Under the pieces are notes generated by a model. That model saw nothing but the letters and a program-made list of their open reading frames with translations. It did not search any database and was not told the origin of the DNA. A DNA stretch of 46,761 nucleotides from Bradyrhizobium oropedii (GTDB lineage: Bacteria; Pseudomonadota; Alphaproteobacteria; Rhizobiales; Xanthobacteraceae): the NCBI RefSeq assembly GCF_020889685.1, contig NZ_JACMYO010000052.1, positions 1 to 46,761 of the forward strand, read 5' to 3'. How positions within the stretch are numbered: the first letter of the stretch is position 1; each line of letters starts with the position of its first letter. Position numbers and translations under genes: made by a program. Shown here in pieces: positions 18,925-27,791 of this stretch.

Positions 18925-20169
18925 ATGGATGCAGGCAATCCGGCGGGACCGAAGACGCGTCAGATGAAGGTGCGCTGCTGCGTTGTCGGTGGCGGACCGG
19001 CCGGCATGATGCTCGGCTACCTGCTCGGACGCGCGGGGGTCGATGTCGTCGTGCTGGAGAAGCATGCCGACTTCTTCCGCGACTTCCGCGGCGACACCGT
19101 GCATCCCTCGACCCTGCAGGTGATGGACGAGCTCGGTCTGATCCACGGTTTCCTGAAGCTGCCGCACCAGGACATCCAGAAGCTCGACGGCATGTTCGGC
19201 GGCACCTCGGTGCGGATCGCCGACCTGAGCCGCCTCAGCGTCAAATATCCCTTCATCGCGATGATGCCGCAGTGGGACTTCCTCAATTTCCTGCGCGAGA
19301 GCGGCAAGCGTTTCACCGCGCTGAAGGTGCTGATGAGCGCGGAGGCGACCGACCTGATCCGGCGTGGCGACGCTGTTGCGGGCGTGCGCGCGAACACGCC
19401 TGACGGCCCCATCGACATCGAGGCGGATCTGACGATCGGCTGCGACGGCCGCCATTCCATTGTGCGCGAGCGTGCCGGCCTCGCGGTCGAGGAGATCGGC
19501 GCGCCGATGGATGTGTTGTGGTTTCGCGTCGGGCGGCGTCCGGACGAGACCGAGAATTTGTTCGCCCGCGTCGACAACGGCAAGATGATGGTGACGTTCG
19601 ATCGCGGCGACTATTGGCAATGCGCCTATGTGATCGCCAAGGGACAATACGAGGCGGTGAAGGCGAGGGGATTGCCGGCATTGCTCGACGACGTGCTGCG
19701 CCTCGCGCCGATCCTCAAGCCCGGCATCGGCGACGTGAAGAGCTTCGACGACGTCAAGCTGCTCACGGTCGCGATCAATCGCCTGACGCGCTGGACCCGT
19801 CCCGGCCTGCTCTGCATCGGCGATGCCGCGCATGCGATGTCGCCGATCGGCGGCGTCGGCGTCAACCTCGCGGTGCAGGACGCGGTCGCGACCGCAAACA
19901 TCCTGGCGGCGAAGCTCGCACAAGGCTGCCCGTCGGAGGACGAACTCGACGCGGTGAGGCGCCGCCGCGAATTTCCGGTGCGCCTGACCCAGCGCATGCA
20001 GGTGATCGCGCAGAACAACATCATCAGCGCCGCGCTGAAGGCTGGCGATCAGCCGATGCCGTTCGCGGTGCGGTTGATCACGGCAATGCCCTGGCTGCAG
20101 GGCCTCACGGCACGTCTTGTCGCCGTCGGGGTGCGGCCGGAGCACGTGCATTCGCCGGCTGCGAGTTGA
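18925..20169 (+). CDS. FAD-dependent monooxygenase (UbiH/PHBH type)
   Basis: A 414-residue class A flavoprotein monooxygenase. The motifs are the N-terminal dinucleotide fold VVGGGPAGMMLGYLLGRAGVDVVVLEK (around residues 20-46), the DG motif GCDGRHSIVRERAG and the FAD ribose-binding GDAAHAMSPIGGVGVNLAVQDA. Such enzymes hydroxylate aromatic or quinone-like substrates using NAD(P)H and O2. The substrate cannot be told from sequence. A possible internal start at Met14 (18964) would sit closer to the FAD fold. Confidence 0.9.
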   Translation: MDAGNPAGPKTRQMKVRCCVVGGGPAGMMLGYLLGRAGVDVVVLEKHADFFRDFRGDTVHPSTLQVMDELGLIHGFLKLPHQDIQKLDGMFGGTSVRIADLSRLSVKYPFIAMMPQWDFLNFLRESGKRFTALKVLMSAEATDLIRRGDAVAGVRANTPDGPIDIEADLTIGCDGRHSIVRERAGLAVEEIGAPMDVLWFRVGRRPDETENLFARVDNGKMMVTFDRGDYWQCAYVIAKGQYEAVKARGLPALLDDVLRLAPILKPGIGDVKSFDDVKLLTVAINRLTRWTRPGLLCIGDAAHAMSPIGGVGVNLAVQDAVATANILAAKLAQGCPSEDELDAVRRRREFPVRLTQRMQVIAQNNIISAALKAGDQPMPFAVRLITAMPWLQGLTARLVAVGVRPEHVHSPAAS

Positions 20170-20369
20170 TGCGCGTCGAACGCTCGCAACGGAATTTATT
20201 AGGGATAACAGTCGCTTAAATTGGTCGTTAGAAGTTGCGCGATTGCAACAGAGAGACATGATTCGAAACCGGCGGACACGGATTCTGCGTTGCCGGTTCC
20301 CGAGGTTTTCTTTTGGTAAGGGGCTCTCTGGGAAAGCTCATCCCCATCAGACAACCTGGGGGTGCCATC

Positions 20370-21146
20370 GTGTTTCATGCCAGATTCATTGCCGCGCTGA
20401 CCGTGACCACGGCGCTTGGCGTCAGCGCTGCGTCGGCCGCCGATCTCGCGGCACGTCCGTACACCAAGGCGCCGGCCTATGTGGAGGCGATCTACAACTG
20501 GGCAGGCTTCTACGTCGGCGGCCATCTCGGTGGCGCCTGGGCCAACGAGCAGTGGGTCAACAGCGCAAACACGACGGCGTTCGGTGATCTCGCTCCCGGC
20601 CAGGGCTTTCGTCAGCGCGGCTCGGGTTTCATGGGCGGTGGCCAGATCGGCTACAACTGGCAGGCCAACGATTTCGTATTCGGCATCGAGGGCACGATTT
20701 CCGGGCTCGACAATTCCGGTCGCGTCACCAACACGGTATTCGGCCTTAGCCGCGATGATCAGTTCAGCTGGCGCGCGAATGCGATGGCGACGATCGTTGG
20801 TCGTGCCGGCTACGCGATTCAGAATAACCTGCTTTACTTCAAGGGCGGTTATGCCGGCGTGAACAACCGTCTGTCCGTTGTCGACAACGTTCCGCCGGCA
20901 ACCGGCTCCGGCAGCCAGACCCACTGGGCCAGCGGCTGGACGGTCGGTGCCGGCTGGGAATACGGCATCACCCGCAACTGGACCATCGGCGTCGAATACA
21001 ATTACGCGGCCTTCGAGCGTCAGACCTATCAGCTCGCCGGCACTTCGGCGGGGACCTACACGTTCGACGCCAAGCCGCGCGACATTCAATGGGCGGTGGT
21101 GCGCATGAACTACAAGTTCGACGCGCCGGCGATCGCGCGCTACTGA
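20370..21146 (+). CDS. Outer membrane beta-barrel protein (Omp25/31-like), copy 1
   Basis: A 258-residue porin-like small barrel. The GTG start at 20370 is chosen because GGGGGTG lies ~7 bases upstream and it gives a normal signal peptide (VFHARFIAALTVTTALGVSA, cut after ASA). The mature protein begins ADLAARPYTKAP, shared with the protein at 22169, followed by WAGFYVGGHLGGAW, typical of the Omp25/31 family. It ends with the aromatic-rich strand WAVVRMNYKFDAPAIARY. A strong terminator follows at 21174. Likely an abundant envelope structural protein. Confidence 0.92.
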   Translation: MFHARFIAALTVTTALGVSAASAADLAARPYTKAPAYVEAIYNWAGFYVGGHLGGAWANEQWVNSANTTAFGDLAPGQGFRQRGSGFMGGGQIGYNWQANDFVFGIEGTISGLDNSGRVTNTVFGLSRDDQFSWRANAMATIVGRAGYAIQNNLLYFKGGYAGVNNRLSVVDNVPPATGSGSQTHWASGWTVGAGWEYGITRNWTIGVEYNYAAFERQTYQLAGTSAGTYTFDAKPRDIQWAVVRMNYKFDAPAIARY

Positions 21147-21173
21147 GTTTACACTGAGGCGAACAGGATGCAG

Positions 21174-21207
21174 GAGCCCCGGCGCGTGCGCCGGGGCTCT
21201 TGTGTTT
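21174..21207. terminator. Intrinsic terminator, probably bidirectional
   Basis: A 12-bp perfect stem (GAGCCCCGGCGC / GCGCCGGGGCTC) with a very short loop is followed by a T-rich run on the plus strand. It lies between the convergent Omp gene (ending 21146) and SDR gene (ending 21223) and can serve both. Confidence 0.85.
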
Positions 21208-21222
21208 CTGGGCTCCTGAAGC

Positions 21223-21993
21223 TCAGGCCATGACCGAATAGCCGCCGTCGACGGGAATCGCGGTGCCGGTGACGAAGTCCGACGCCGGCGACGCCAGGAA
21301 TACGGCGATGCCTGCGAAGTCGTCGATGGCACCCCAGCGTGCGGCCGGTGTGCGCGCGAGCACGCGCTCATGCAGCCCGGAAACCTGCTGGCGAGCGCCT
21401 TTGGTCAGATCGGTGTCGATCCAGCCGGGAAGGATGGCGTTGACCTGGATGTTGTCCGGTGCCCAGGCGTTGGCGCAGGCGCGTGTGTACTGGACGATGC
21501 CGCCCTTGCTCGCGGCATAGGCCGCCGCGAAGCTCGCGCCGAAGATCGACATCATCGAGCCGATATTGATGATCTTGCCGTGGCCCGATGCCTTGAGCGC
21601 CGGATAGGCCGCCTTGGAGCACAGGAACGCGCTGGTGAGATTGGTGTCGATCACCTTGCTCCACTCGTCGAGCTCGAGCTCGTGCGGGGGCTTGCGGATG
21701 CTCATGCCGGCGTTGTTGACGAGGATGTCGATCCGGCCGAACTCGCCGGCGACCCGCTCGACCATCGCCGCGACCGCGGCCTTATCGGTCACGTCGGTTG
21801 CAACCGCGATCGCCTTGACGCCGCGCTTGCCGAGATCCTCGACGGCGGCTTTCGATTTCGCCTCGTTGCGGCCGACCACAGCCACCGCCGCACCGGCATC
21901 CGCCAGACCGCGCGCCATGCCGAGGCCGATGCCGCCATTGCCGCCGGTGACGATCGCGACCCGGCCCGAGAGATCAAACTGTCCGTTTTTCAT
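21223..21993 (-). CDS. SDR family oxidoreductase (gluconate 5-dehydrogenase-like)
   Basis: A 256-residue classical short-chain dehydrogenase. The NAD(P)-binding motif is VTGGNGGIGLGMA, the structural motif is LVNNAG, and the catalytic residues are Ser146, Tyr159 and Lys163 (YAASK). The C-terminus ends GTAIPVDGGYSVMA, as in gluconate 5-dehydrogenase or 2-deoxy-D-gluconate 3-dehydrogenase subfamilies. The exact sugar or ketone substrate is uncertain. The gene stands alone between two outer membrane protein genes. Confidence 0.92.
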   Translation of the reverse strand: MKNGQFDLSGRVAIVTGGNGGIGLGMARGLADAGAAVAVVGRNEAKSKAAVEDLGKRGVKAIAVATDVTDKAAVAAMVERVAGEFGRIDILVNNAGMSIRKPPHELELDEWSKVIDTNLTSAFLCSKAAYPALKASGHGKIINIGSMMSIFGASFAAAYAASKGGIVQYTRACANAWAPDNIQVNAILPGWIDTDLTKGARQQVSGLHERVLARTPAARWGAIDDFAGIAVFLASPASDFVTGTAIPVDGGYSVMA

Positions 21994-22116
21994 TGTTGTT
22001 GTCCGCTGTGGTTTGAATCTGGCCGCGAGAGTGCCCGATCGTACCCGTGCTGACCAGATCAGGCGCAGCCGGCCGGCTCTGCAGTGGGCGGGATAGTTCC
22101 GAAGCCATCAGGGCAA

Positions 22117-22150
22117 CAAAAAAGCCCCGGACGATGCCGGGGCTTTTGGT
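22117..22150 (-). terminator. Intrinsic terminator of the minus-strand Omp gene
   Basis: A perfect 11-bp stem (AAAAGCCCCGG at 22120-22130, CCGGGGCTTTT at 22137-22147) with a 6-base loop. On the minus strand it is followed by a run of T and lies ~20 bp past the stop of the gene at 22169. Confidence 0.88.
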
Positions 22151-22168
22151 CTTCTATCTCAGAAGAGA

Positions 22169-22960
22169 TCAGTACTTCGCAACAACCGGGCCGGTCCAGT
22201 TGAAGCGGTAGACCAGCGAGGTGCTGATGGTCTGGACGAACGGCTTGAAGGTGATGTCGCGGCCGTTCGAGATGTTGGTGACGTCCGCCAGCTCCGAGAT
22301 GTTCTTGCTGTCGTAGTAAGCGGCGCGATACTCGGTCTTCATGAACCAGCCCGGCGCGGTGATGCCGAAGATGTTCAGGTTGTTCTCGACGCCGCCGCCG
22401 ACGAACCAGCCGCTGCGATCGAAGCCGTTGGTGTGTCCGCCGACCGGAAGAGCGGTCGCGGTGTTGAACAGCGTGGTGCCCTTCCAATGCGAGTTGGAGT
22501 AACCGGCGTTGACGTAGGACAGAACGTTCGGAGCGACCAGATAGCCCAGGCGCGCACCGGCGGCCCAGCTGTAGTCGTTCTTGATGTTGCCGGCGATGCC
22601 CAGACCCTGATCCTGGATGGTGCCCTTCAGGCTGCCGAACTGGCCGTCAGCGAACACGCCGATGACCCAGCTGTTGGCGGTCTGCCAGTCGTAACCGGCA
22701 CCGACGGTGCCGTACCAGCCATCGCCGCCCTGGCGCTGGTTGAAGCCGAGGATCGGTGCGCCCGTGGTGGTCGACTGAACGCCGGTGTCAGCATCCCAGA
22801 TGCCGCCGCCGCCACCGCCGAAGATGTAGAAGCCGGTCCAGCTCGGCGCCACCGCGATCGGGGCAGGTGCCTTGGTGTAGGGGCGGGCGGCCAGATCGGC
22901 AGCCGACGCCGAAGCCGTCATCGCAGCAACCGCGGTCAGAGCGAGCAAAATCTTCTTCAT
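22169..22960 (-). CDS. Outer membrane beta-barrel protein (Omp25/31-like), copy 2
   Basis: A 263-residue barrel protein. The start MKKILLALTAVAAMTASASA at 22960 is supported by GAGGA 7 bases upstream and by a clean signal peptide cut after ASA. The mature N-terminus ADLAARPYTKAP is the same as in the protein at 20370, then WTGFYIFGGGGGGIWD. It ends STSLVYRFNWTGPVVAKY, again like the copy 1 terminus. Paralogous barrels of this kind are numerous in Bradyrhizobium. It has its own terminator downstream. Confidence 0.93.
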   Translation of the reverse strand: MKKILLALTAVAAMTASASAADLAARPYTKAPAPIAVAPSWTGFYIFGGGGGGIWDADTGVQSTTTGAPILGFNQRQGGDGWYGTVGAGYDWQTANSWVIGVFADGQFGSLKGTIQDQGLGIAGNIKNDYSWAAGARLGYLVAPNVLSYVNAGYSNSHWKGTTLFNTATALPVGGHTNGFDRSGWFVGGGVENNLNIFGITAPGWFMKTEYRAAYYDSKNISELADVTNISNGRDITFKPFVQTISTSLVYRFNWTGPVVAKY

Positions 22961-23128
22961 TTCCAAATCCTCGACTAGCGTTCGATCGGGTCGCTGACGG
23001 GGGTGCGCTGGCACCGATTCCCGAAACTCATGTCAGGACTATACGTGGTTCCGTCGGAAATGCTGTTGCGGGTGAGACACAACCACCCGAAAACGAAGCG
23101 CTTGGGCGCTCCGAAAAGGCCAATGAAA

Positions 23129-23165
23129 ACGGCCGCCCCCGATCAGGAGGGCGGCCGGAAAATCG
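23129..23165 (-). terminator. Probable intrinsic terminator downstream of parE
   Basis: An 8-bp GC stem (GGCCGCCC at 23131-23138, GGGCGGCC at 23149-23156) with a loop, followed on the minus strand by GTTTTC. It lies 22-58 bp past the parE stop. Confidence 0.65.
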
Positions 23166-23186
23166 TTTCAGATCAGTCGGTTGATC

Positions 23187-25247
23187 CTAGACGTCGAGCA
23201 GGTCGTCGCTGGCGAATTCGGCCTTGTCGGAGATGAAGGCAAAGCGGGCTTCCGCCTTGGTTCCCATCAACCGCTCGACCGAGTCGGCTGTGCCCTCGCG
23301 ATCATCGGCCAGCAGCACCACGCGCAGCAGCGTGCGCTTGGCGGGATCCATCGTGGTCTCCTTGAGCTGGGCCGGCATCATCTCGCCGAGGCCTTTGAAG
23401 CGATTGACCTCGACCTTGGCGTTGGCGTTGAACTCGCTCTTCAGCAGCTCTTCCTTGTGCGCGTCGTCGCGCGCGTAGATCGACTTGGTGCCGTGCTTCA
23501 GTTTGTAGAGCGGCGGCACCGCCAGATAGAGATGGCCCTCGTCGATCAGCCGCGGCATCTGCCGGTAGAAGAAGGTGATCAGGAGCGATGCGATGTGCGC
23601 GCCGTCGACATCGGCGTCGGTCATGATGATGATGCGCTGATAGCGCAGATCCTCTTCGCGGTAGTGCGCGAGCGTGCCGCAGCCGATCGCCTGCACGAGG
23701 TCGGAGAGCTGCGCGTTGGCGGTCAGCTTGTCCTTGCCGGCAGAGGCGACGTTGAGGATCTTGCCGCGCAGCGGCAGCACCGCCTGCGTCTTGCGATCGC
23801 GCGCCTGCTTGGCGCTGCCGCCGGCCGAGTCACCTTCGACGATGAAGAGTTCGGAGCCTTCGGTGCCTGCGTCGGAGCAATCGGCGAGCTTGCCGGGAAG
23901 GCGCAGCTTCTTGCCGGCGGTCTTGCGCGCGGTTTCCTTTTCCTGGCGGCGGCGCAGCCGGTCCTCGGCGCGATCGATCACGAAATCGAGCAGCCGGTTG
24001 GCCTGGTTCGGATTGCCTGACAGCCAATGGTCGAACGGGTCCTTCATCGCCTGTTCGACGATGCGCTGCGCTTCGGCGGTGGCGAGGCGGTCCTTCGTTT
24101 GGCCCTGGAATTCAGGCTCGCGCACGAACACCGAAAGCATCACGGCCGCGCCCACCATCACGTCTTCCGAAGTGATGGAGGCCGCGCGCTTGCCCTGACC
24201 GGCGCGCTCGGCATGGTCCTTCAGGCCGCGCAGCAGCGCGCTGCGCAGGCCCGATTCATGCGTGCCGCCGTCGGGCGTCGGCACCGTGTTGGTGTAGGAC
24301 GACAGGAAGCCGTCGGCATCGGCAGTCCAGGCGACAGCCCATTCGCAGGCGCCATGCGCGCCGCTGCGGCCGGACTTGCCGGAGAAGATATCCTGATGCA
24401 CCAGCGTGTCGGCATGGATCGCCGCGGCGAGATAGTCCTTCAGGCCGCCGGGGAAGTGAAACTTGGCTTCTGCCGGAACGTCCTCGACGCCCTTCAGCAG
24501 TTCCTGATCGCAGTGCCAGCGAATCTCGACGCCGCCGAACAGATAGGCCTTCGAGCGCGTCATCTTGAACAGACGCTGCGGCTTGAAGGCCGCCTTGGCG
24601 CCGAAAATGTCGGTGTCCGGCTTGAAGCGGATCCGCGTGCCGCGGCGGTTGTTGACCTTGCCGAGGTCTTCGAGCTTGCCCTTGGGATGGCCGCGCTCGA
24701 AGGTCATGCGATGCAACTGCCCGCTGCGTGCAACCTCGACCTCGAGCCGCGAGGAGAGGGCGTTGACCACGGAGACGCCGACGCCGTGCAGACCGCCCGA
24801 AGTCTCGTACACCTTGGAGTCGAACTTGCCGCCCGAGTGCAGCGTGCACATGATGACTTCGAGCGCCGACTTCTTCGGGAATTTCGGATGCGGGTCGACC
24901 GGAATGCCGCGGCCATTGTCGGTCACGGTCAGGAAGCCGTCGGTGGTCAACTCCACGTCGATGAAGGTGGCGTGACCCGCCAGCGCCTCGTCCATGCAGT
25001 TGTCGATCACCTCGGCGAACAGGTGGTGCAGCGCCTTCTCGTCGGTGCCGCCGATATACATGCCGGGGCGCCGGCGGACCGGTTCCAGCCCTTCCAGCAC
25101 CTCGATATCGGCCGCCGTATAGCCGGCTTCGGCGCCGGCTGCAGCCCGCGAGGCGGCCTTGGCCGGTGCACGTCCCTTCGGCTCCGGAGCCCCGAACAGA
25201 TCGTCGGCAGATTTACTTTTGGCGTTCGACTTCAATGGTTTGGCCAT
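23187..25247 (-). CDS. parE: DNA topoisomerase IV subunit B (ParE)
   Basis: The ATPase subunit of topoisomerase IV, which decatenates replicated chromosomes; 686 residues. A basic ~40-residue N-terminal extension precedes YTAADIEVLEGLEPVRRRPGMYIGG. The GHKL ATPase motifs follow: EVIDNCMDEALAG, DNGRGIPVD and SGGLHGVGVSVVNALS. The TOPRIM part has ELFIVEGDSAGGSAKQARDRKTQAVLPLRGKILNV and DADVDGAHI. The ARDRKTQAVLPLRGK region and overall length favour ParE over GyrB (usually ~800 aa in this group). Confidence 0.92.
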   Translation of the reverse strand: MAKPLKSNAKSKSADDLFGAPEPKGRAPAKAASRAAAGAEAGYTAADIEVLEGLEPVRRRPGMYIGGTDEKALHHLFAEVIDNCMDEALAGHATFIDVELTTDGFLTVTDNGRGIPVDPHPKFPKKSALEVIMCTLHSGGKFDSKVYETSGGLHGVGVSVVNALSSRLEVEVARSGQLHRMTFERGHPKGKLEDLGKVNNRRGTRIRFKPDTDIFGAKAAFKPQRLFKMTRSKAYLFGGVEIRWHCDQELLKGVEDVPAEAKFHFPGGLKDYLAAAIHADTLVHQDIFSGKSGRSGAHGACEWAVAWTADADGFLSSYTNTVPTPDGGTHESGLRSALLRGLKDHAERAGQGKRAASITSEDVMVGAAVMLSVFVREPEFQGQTKDRLATAEAQRIVEQAMKDPFDHWLSGNPNQANRLLDFVIDRAEDRLRRRQEKETARKTAGKKLRLPGKLADCSDAGTEGSELFIVEGDSAGGSAKQARDRKTQAVLPLRGKILNVASAGKDKLTANAQLSDLVQAIGCGTLAHYREEDLRYQRIIIMTDADVDGAHIASLLITFFYRQMPRLIDEGHLYLAVPPLYKLKHGTKSIYARDDAHKEELLKSEFNANAKVEVNRFKGLGEMMPAQLKETTMDPAKRTLLRVVLLADDREGTADSVERLMGTKAEARFAFISDKAEFASDDLLDV

Positions 25248-25322
25248 GGTTCTTCAAGTGACGCGCCGGTCTTGGCGCAGCGAATCGGTTGCTCTGACTA
25301 TGCCACGGATGGGCTGCCAAAT

Positions 25323-25354
25323 GGGGGCGGCCGCCCCCTGAAGGGCCGGCCGCC
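25323..25354. other. GC-rich hairpin between two minus-strand genes
   Basis: GGCGGCCG (25326-25333) pairs with CGGCCGCC (25347-25354), and an inner CCC/GGG extends the stem; the left arm also lies in a 16-bp perfect palindrome (25323-25338). It sits between the small membrane protein gene and parE. There is no strong T-run, so termination is only possible. Confidence 0.4.
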
Positions 25355-25375
25355 TGTGTAGATAGGCGCCCGCGA

Positions 25376-25744
25376 TTACGCCCGCGAGGTGCGGAATACA
25401 ACGACCGTGAACAGGGCCATGGCGACGACCACCATCAGCGAGCCGACGATCGGGGCCGCCTCGAAGGATGGCCCCTTCAGCAGCACGGCGGCGACGCCGG
25501 CCGGAAACAGGATGCCGCCGACGATATGCAGCCAGCCCTGGATCCTGGCGAGCAGCATCGTGCCTGCCGCCGGCATCAGCCGGTAGTAGAGGCCGAACAG
25601 GAACAGCAGCACGCCGCCGACGAGATTGAGATGCGCATGCGCCGGCCCCAACGTGAAGTCGTGCTGGATACCCATGGCGATGCCCGCGAGCATTCCGAAC
25701 AGCAAAACGACAACGCCCACGCACATCATCAGTGACCCGATCAT
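25376..25744 (-). CDS. Small four-helix membrane protein resembling a heme-copper oxidase subunit I fragment
   Basis: A 122-residue protein with four predicted membrane segments (about 5-25, 36-56, 67-87, 95-115). The GPAHAHLNLVGGVLLFLFGLYYRL segment, with His36 and His38, resembles the HAHLNLLGW motif of heme-copper (cbb3/NorB-like) oxidase subunit I families. It is far too short to be an oxidase, so a heme-binding or structural role is only a guess. It is separated from parE by 128 bp. Small proteins of this type are commonly left as hypothetical. Confidence 0.8.
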   Translation of the reverse strand: MIGSLMMCVGVVVLLFGMLAGIAMGIQHDFTLGPAHAHLNLVGGVLLFLFGLYYRLMPAAGTMLLARIQGWLHIVGGILFPAGVAAVLLKGPSFEAAPIVGSLMVVVAMALFTVVVFRTSRA

Positions 25745-25930
25745 CCAGTGAATCCTTTTTCTTATGAGGGAGATGTCGGCCGGCCCGGACCGCGGAGCCT
25801 GTCGGAAATCACGTTTGATCCCCGCCTTTGTGACTTGATGTCACGCAATGGGCTGGCTTACCTGTTCTTAGGCTGCGTGCCGGTAGAAAGGTTCATTCGA
25901 GGTTCAACGGAGCGGAAGGCACACGACGAA

Positions 25931-26461
25931 ATGGAAGACCTTGCGCGGGCCCTGGCCGAATTCGTGCGCCATCACCAGGCCTGGGCCGCCCCGATCGTCC
26001 TGTTGCTGGCGTTCGCTGAATCGCTCGCCTTCATCTCGCTGCTGGTGCCGGCCTGGGGCGCGCTGGTTGCGATCGGCGCGCTGATCGGCGTCAGCGGGAT
26101 CAGCTTCTGGCCGATCTGGATTGCGGGCGGCATTGGCGCCGCGCTCGGCGACTGGGTCTCCTACTGGTTCGGCTATCGCTACAAGGAACAGGTCGCGCAG
26201 ATGTGGCCGCTGTCGCGCTATCCCGAAATCCTGCCGCGCGGCGAGGCGTTCGTGAAGACATGGGGCGTGCCGAGCATCTTCATCGGCCGCTTCTTCGGTC
26301 CGCTGCGCGCCTCGGTGCCGCTGGCGGCCGGCATTTTCGAGATGTCGTATTGGCAGTTCCAGGTCGCCAATTTCGTCTCCGCGCTGGTCTGGTCCGCGGC
26401 GCTGCTGCTGTTCGGCGACGTCATTGCCCAAGGTATCGAGTGGATGTGGCGGGTGGTGTAG
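25931..26461 (+). CDS. DedA family membrane protein
   Basis: A 176-residue inner-membrane protein of the DedA/VTT superfamily, whose members act in lipid carrier recycling and envelope homeostasis. Visible features are the family segment FAESLAFISLLVPAWGALVAIGALIG, GGIGAALGDWVSYWFGYRY and the FIGRFFGPLRASVPLAAGI motif with conserved Arg residues. The ATG at 25931 fits the family start (MEDLARALAEFVRHHQAW); the frame is open upstream to 25748 without family similarity. Confidence 0.9.
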   Translation: MEDLARALAEFVRHHQAWAAPIVLLLAFAESLAFISLLVPAWGALVAIGALIGVSGISFWPIWIAGGIGAALGDWVSYWFGYRYKEQVAQMWPLSRYPEILPRGEAFVKTWGVPSIFIGRFFGPLRASVPLAAGIFEMSYWQFQVANFVSALVWSAALLLFGDVIAQGIEWMWRVV

Positions 26462-26616
26462 CGAGTCCCGGAATAAGGCCAACCTGCGGGGGTTAGGCGG
26501 GAGGGCAAACGGCTCGCATTGTCGTCATCGCTCGACCGTCTAGAACGCGGATAGAATCTCACGTCAGAAGGCGCAGCTTCCATCGGGCGCATCATCGTTT
26601 CACTGGGAGGACACAC

Positions 26617-27606
26617 ATGGAATTGACACGACGTCACGCTCTCGCTGGCGCTGCCGGCATCGCCGCCGCACCGTTGTTGCCTGCCGCTCCCGTGGCCGCC
26701 GCGGCGCCGGTCGCCGACAAGCAGGCGCCGAGCTTCTATCGCTACAAGGTCGGCGATATCCTCGTCACCGCGGTGTCCGACGGCAAGGGCGTGTTCAAGC
26801 TGGAAGACTCCTTCATCCCGAATGCGAAGCGGGACGATATCAACGCGGCGCTGGAGAAGGCGTTCATGCCGCGCGACACGGTGTCGATCTGGTATGCGCC
26901 ACTCGTGCTCAACACCGGCGGCAAGCTGATCGTGATCGATACCGGCAATGGCGCGCTGGCGAAGGTCAGCAGCAAGGGCGTCAGTGGCCAGTTCGCCGAC
27001 AATTTCGTCGCGGCCGGCTTCGACCCCAAGAATGTCGACATGGTCGTGATCTCGCATTTCCATAGCGACCATGTGAACGGCCTGCTGACGGCCGAGGGTA
27101 CGCCGGCGTTCCCGAACGCCGAGGTGCTGGTGCCGGCGACCGAGTGGAAGTTCTGGATGGACGACGGCGAGATGAGCCGGGCGCCGGCCGGCCGCATGGC
27201 GGGCCTGTTCAAGAACAACCGAAACATCTTCGATGCCGGCCTGAAGAAGAAGGTCACGCCCTACGAATGGGGCAAGGAGATCGCGCCGGGCCTGACCTCG
27301 GTCGAGACCGTCGGCCATACACCGGGCCACACCTCCTACGTGCTGGCCTCAGGCCCGGACAAGGTCTTCATCCAGTCTGACGTCACCAACAATCCGTATC
27401 TGTTCGCGACCAATCCCGGCTGGCATGCGTTCTTCGACCAGGACGGCGACATGGCGGAGAAGACCCGCCGCCGCATCTACGACATCATCGTCGCGGAGCG
27501 GCTCCAGGTGCAGGGCTATCATTACCCGTTCCCGGGGCTCGGCAATGTGGTCAAGGACGGCAGCGGCTACCGCGTCGTACCGGCGCCGTGGAATCCGGCG
27601 ATCTAG
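26617..27606 (+). CDS. Exported metallo-beta-lactamase fold hydrolase
   Basis: A 329-residue MBL-fold protein. The N-terminus TRRHALAGAAGIAAAPLLPA followed by AAPVAAAAP looks like a Tat-type signal peptide, so the protein is probably exported folded. The metal-binding motif HFHSDH lies at residues 147-152; GHTPGHTSYVL and FIQSDVT supply later ligands. It resembles the quorum-quenching/glyoxalase-II-like MBL branch, but the substrate is unknown. It stands alone after a 155-bp gap containing a GGGAGG ribosome site and before a dispersed repeat. Confidence 0.92.
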   Translation: MELTRRHALAGAAGIAAAPLLPAAPVAAAAPVADKQAPSFYRYKVGDILVTAVSDGKGVFKLEDSFIPNAKRDDINAALEKAFMPRDTVSIWYAPLVLNTGGKLIVIDTGNGALAKVSSKGVSGQFADNFVAAGFDPKNVDMVVISHFHSDHVNGLLTAEGTPAFPNAEVLVPATEWKFWMDDGEMSRAPAGRMAGLFKNNRNIFDAGLKKKVTPYEWGKEIAPGLTSVETVGHTPGHTSYVLASGPDKVFIQSDVTNNPYLFATNPGWHAFFDQDGDMAEKTRRRIYDIIVAERLQVQGYHYPFPGLGNVVKDGSGYRVVPAPWNPAI

Positions 27607-27609
27607 CCG

Positions 27610-27744
27610 GTCATTCCCCGGTGCGCAATTGCGCACCTGAGGGTGGGCGGAGCGCGAACCTCAGATGCGCGATCGCGCATAAGGGAATCCAGAGGTTATG
27701 GCGCGAGATTCCGGGTTCGATGCTTTGCATCGCCCCGGAATGAC
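27610..27744. repeat. Dispersed intergenic palindromic repeat, copy A
   Basis: A ~135-bp element bounded by GTCATTCC...GGAATGAC. It contains internal palindromes (GTGCGCAATTGCGCAC, ATGCGCGATCGCGCAT, GATGCTTTGCATC). It shares GGGTTCGATGCT..GCATCGCCCCGGAA and CAGATGCGC..GCGCAT with the element at 38229. It follows the MBL-fold gene and could form a large cruciform or RNA hairpin. Confidence 0.8.
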
Positions 27745-27755
27745 GAAAGCAAACC

Positions 27756-27784
27756 TTGACGTCAAAGGGGTGCGGCCCTATAGC
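27756..27784 (+). promoter_or_regulatory. Near-consensus sigma-70 promoter
   Basis: TTGACG (27756-27761), a 17-bp spacer, then TATAGC (27779-27784). The predicted transcription start at about 27790-27792 coincides with the ATG of the small ORF at 27792. This is one of the best promoter matches seen in the window by eye, and lies ~180 bp upstream of the PaiB-like gene. Confidence 0.55.
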
Positions 27785-27791
27785 CGCGCCC

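Noticed and set aside
20200..20211. TAGGGATAACAG, like part of an I-SceI homing endonuclease site
   Set aside because: Only about two-thirds of the 18-bp site matches and no intron or endonuclease is present; chance.
26218..27330. 370-codon minus-strand frame antisense to the DedA and MBL-fold genes
   Set aside because: It spans two well-supported plus-strand genes and has no domain or ribosome site.
27705..27735. GGGTTCGATGC stretch looking like a tRNA T-arm
   Set aside because: It belongs to the dispersed palindromic repeat (also at 38229); no acceptor or anticodon arm can be built.
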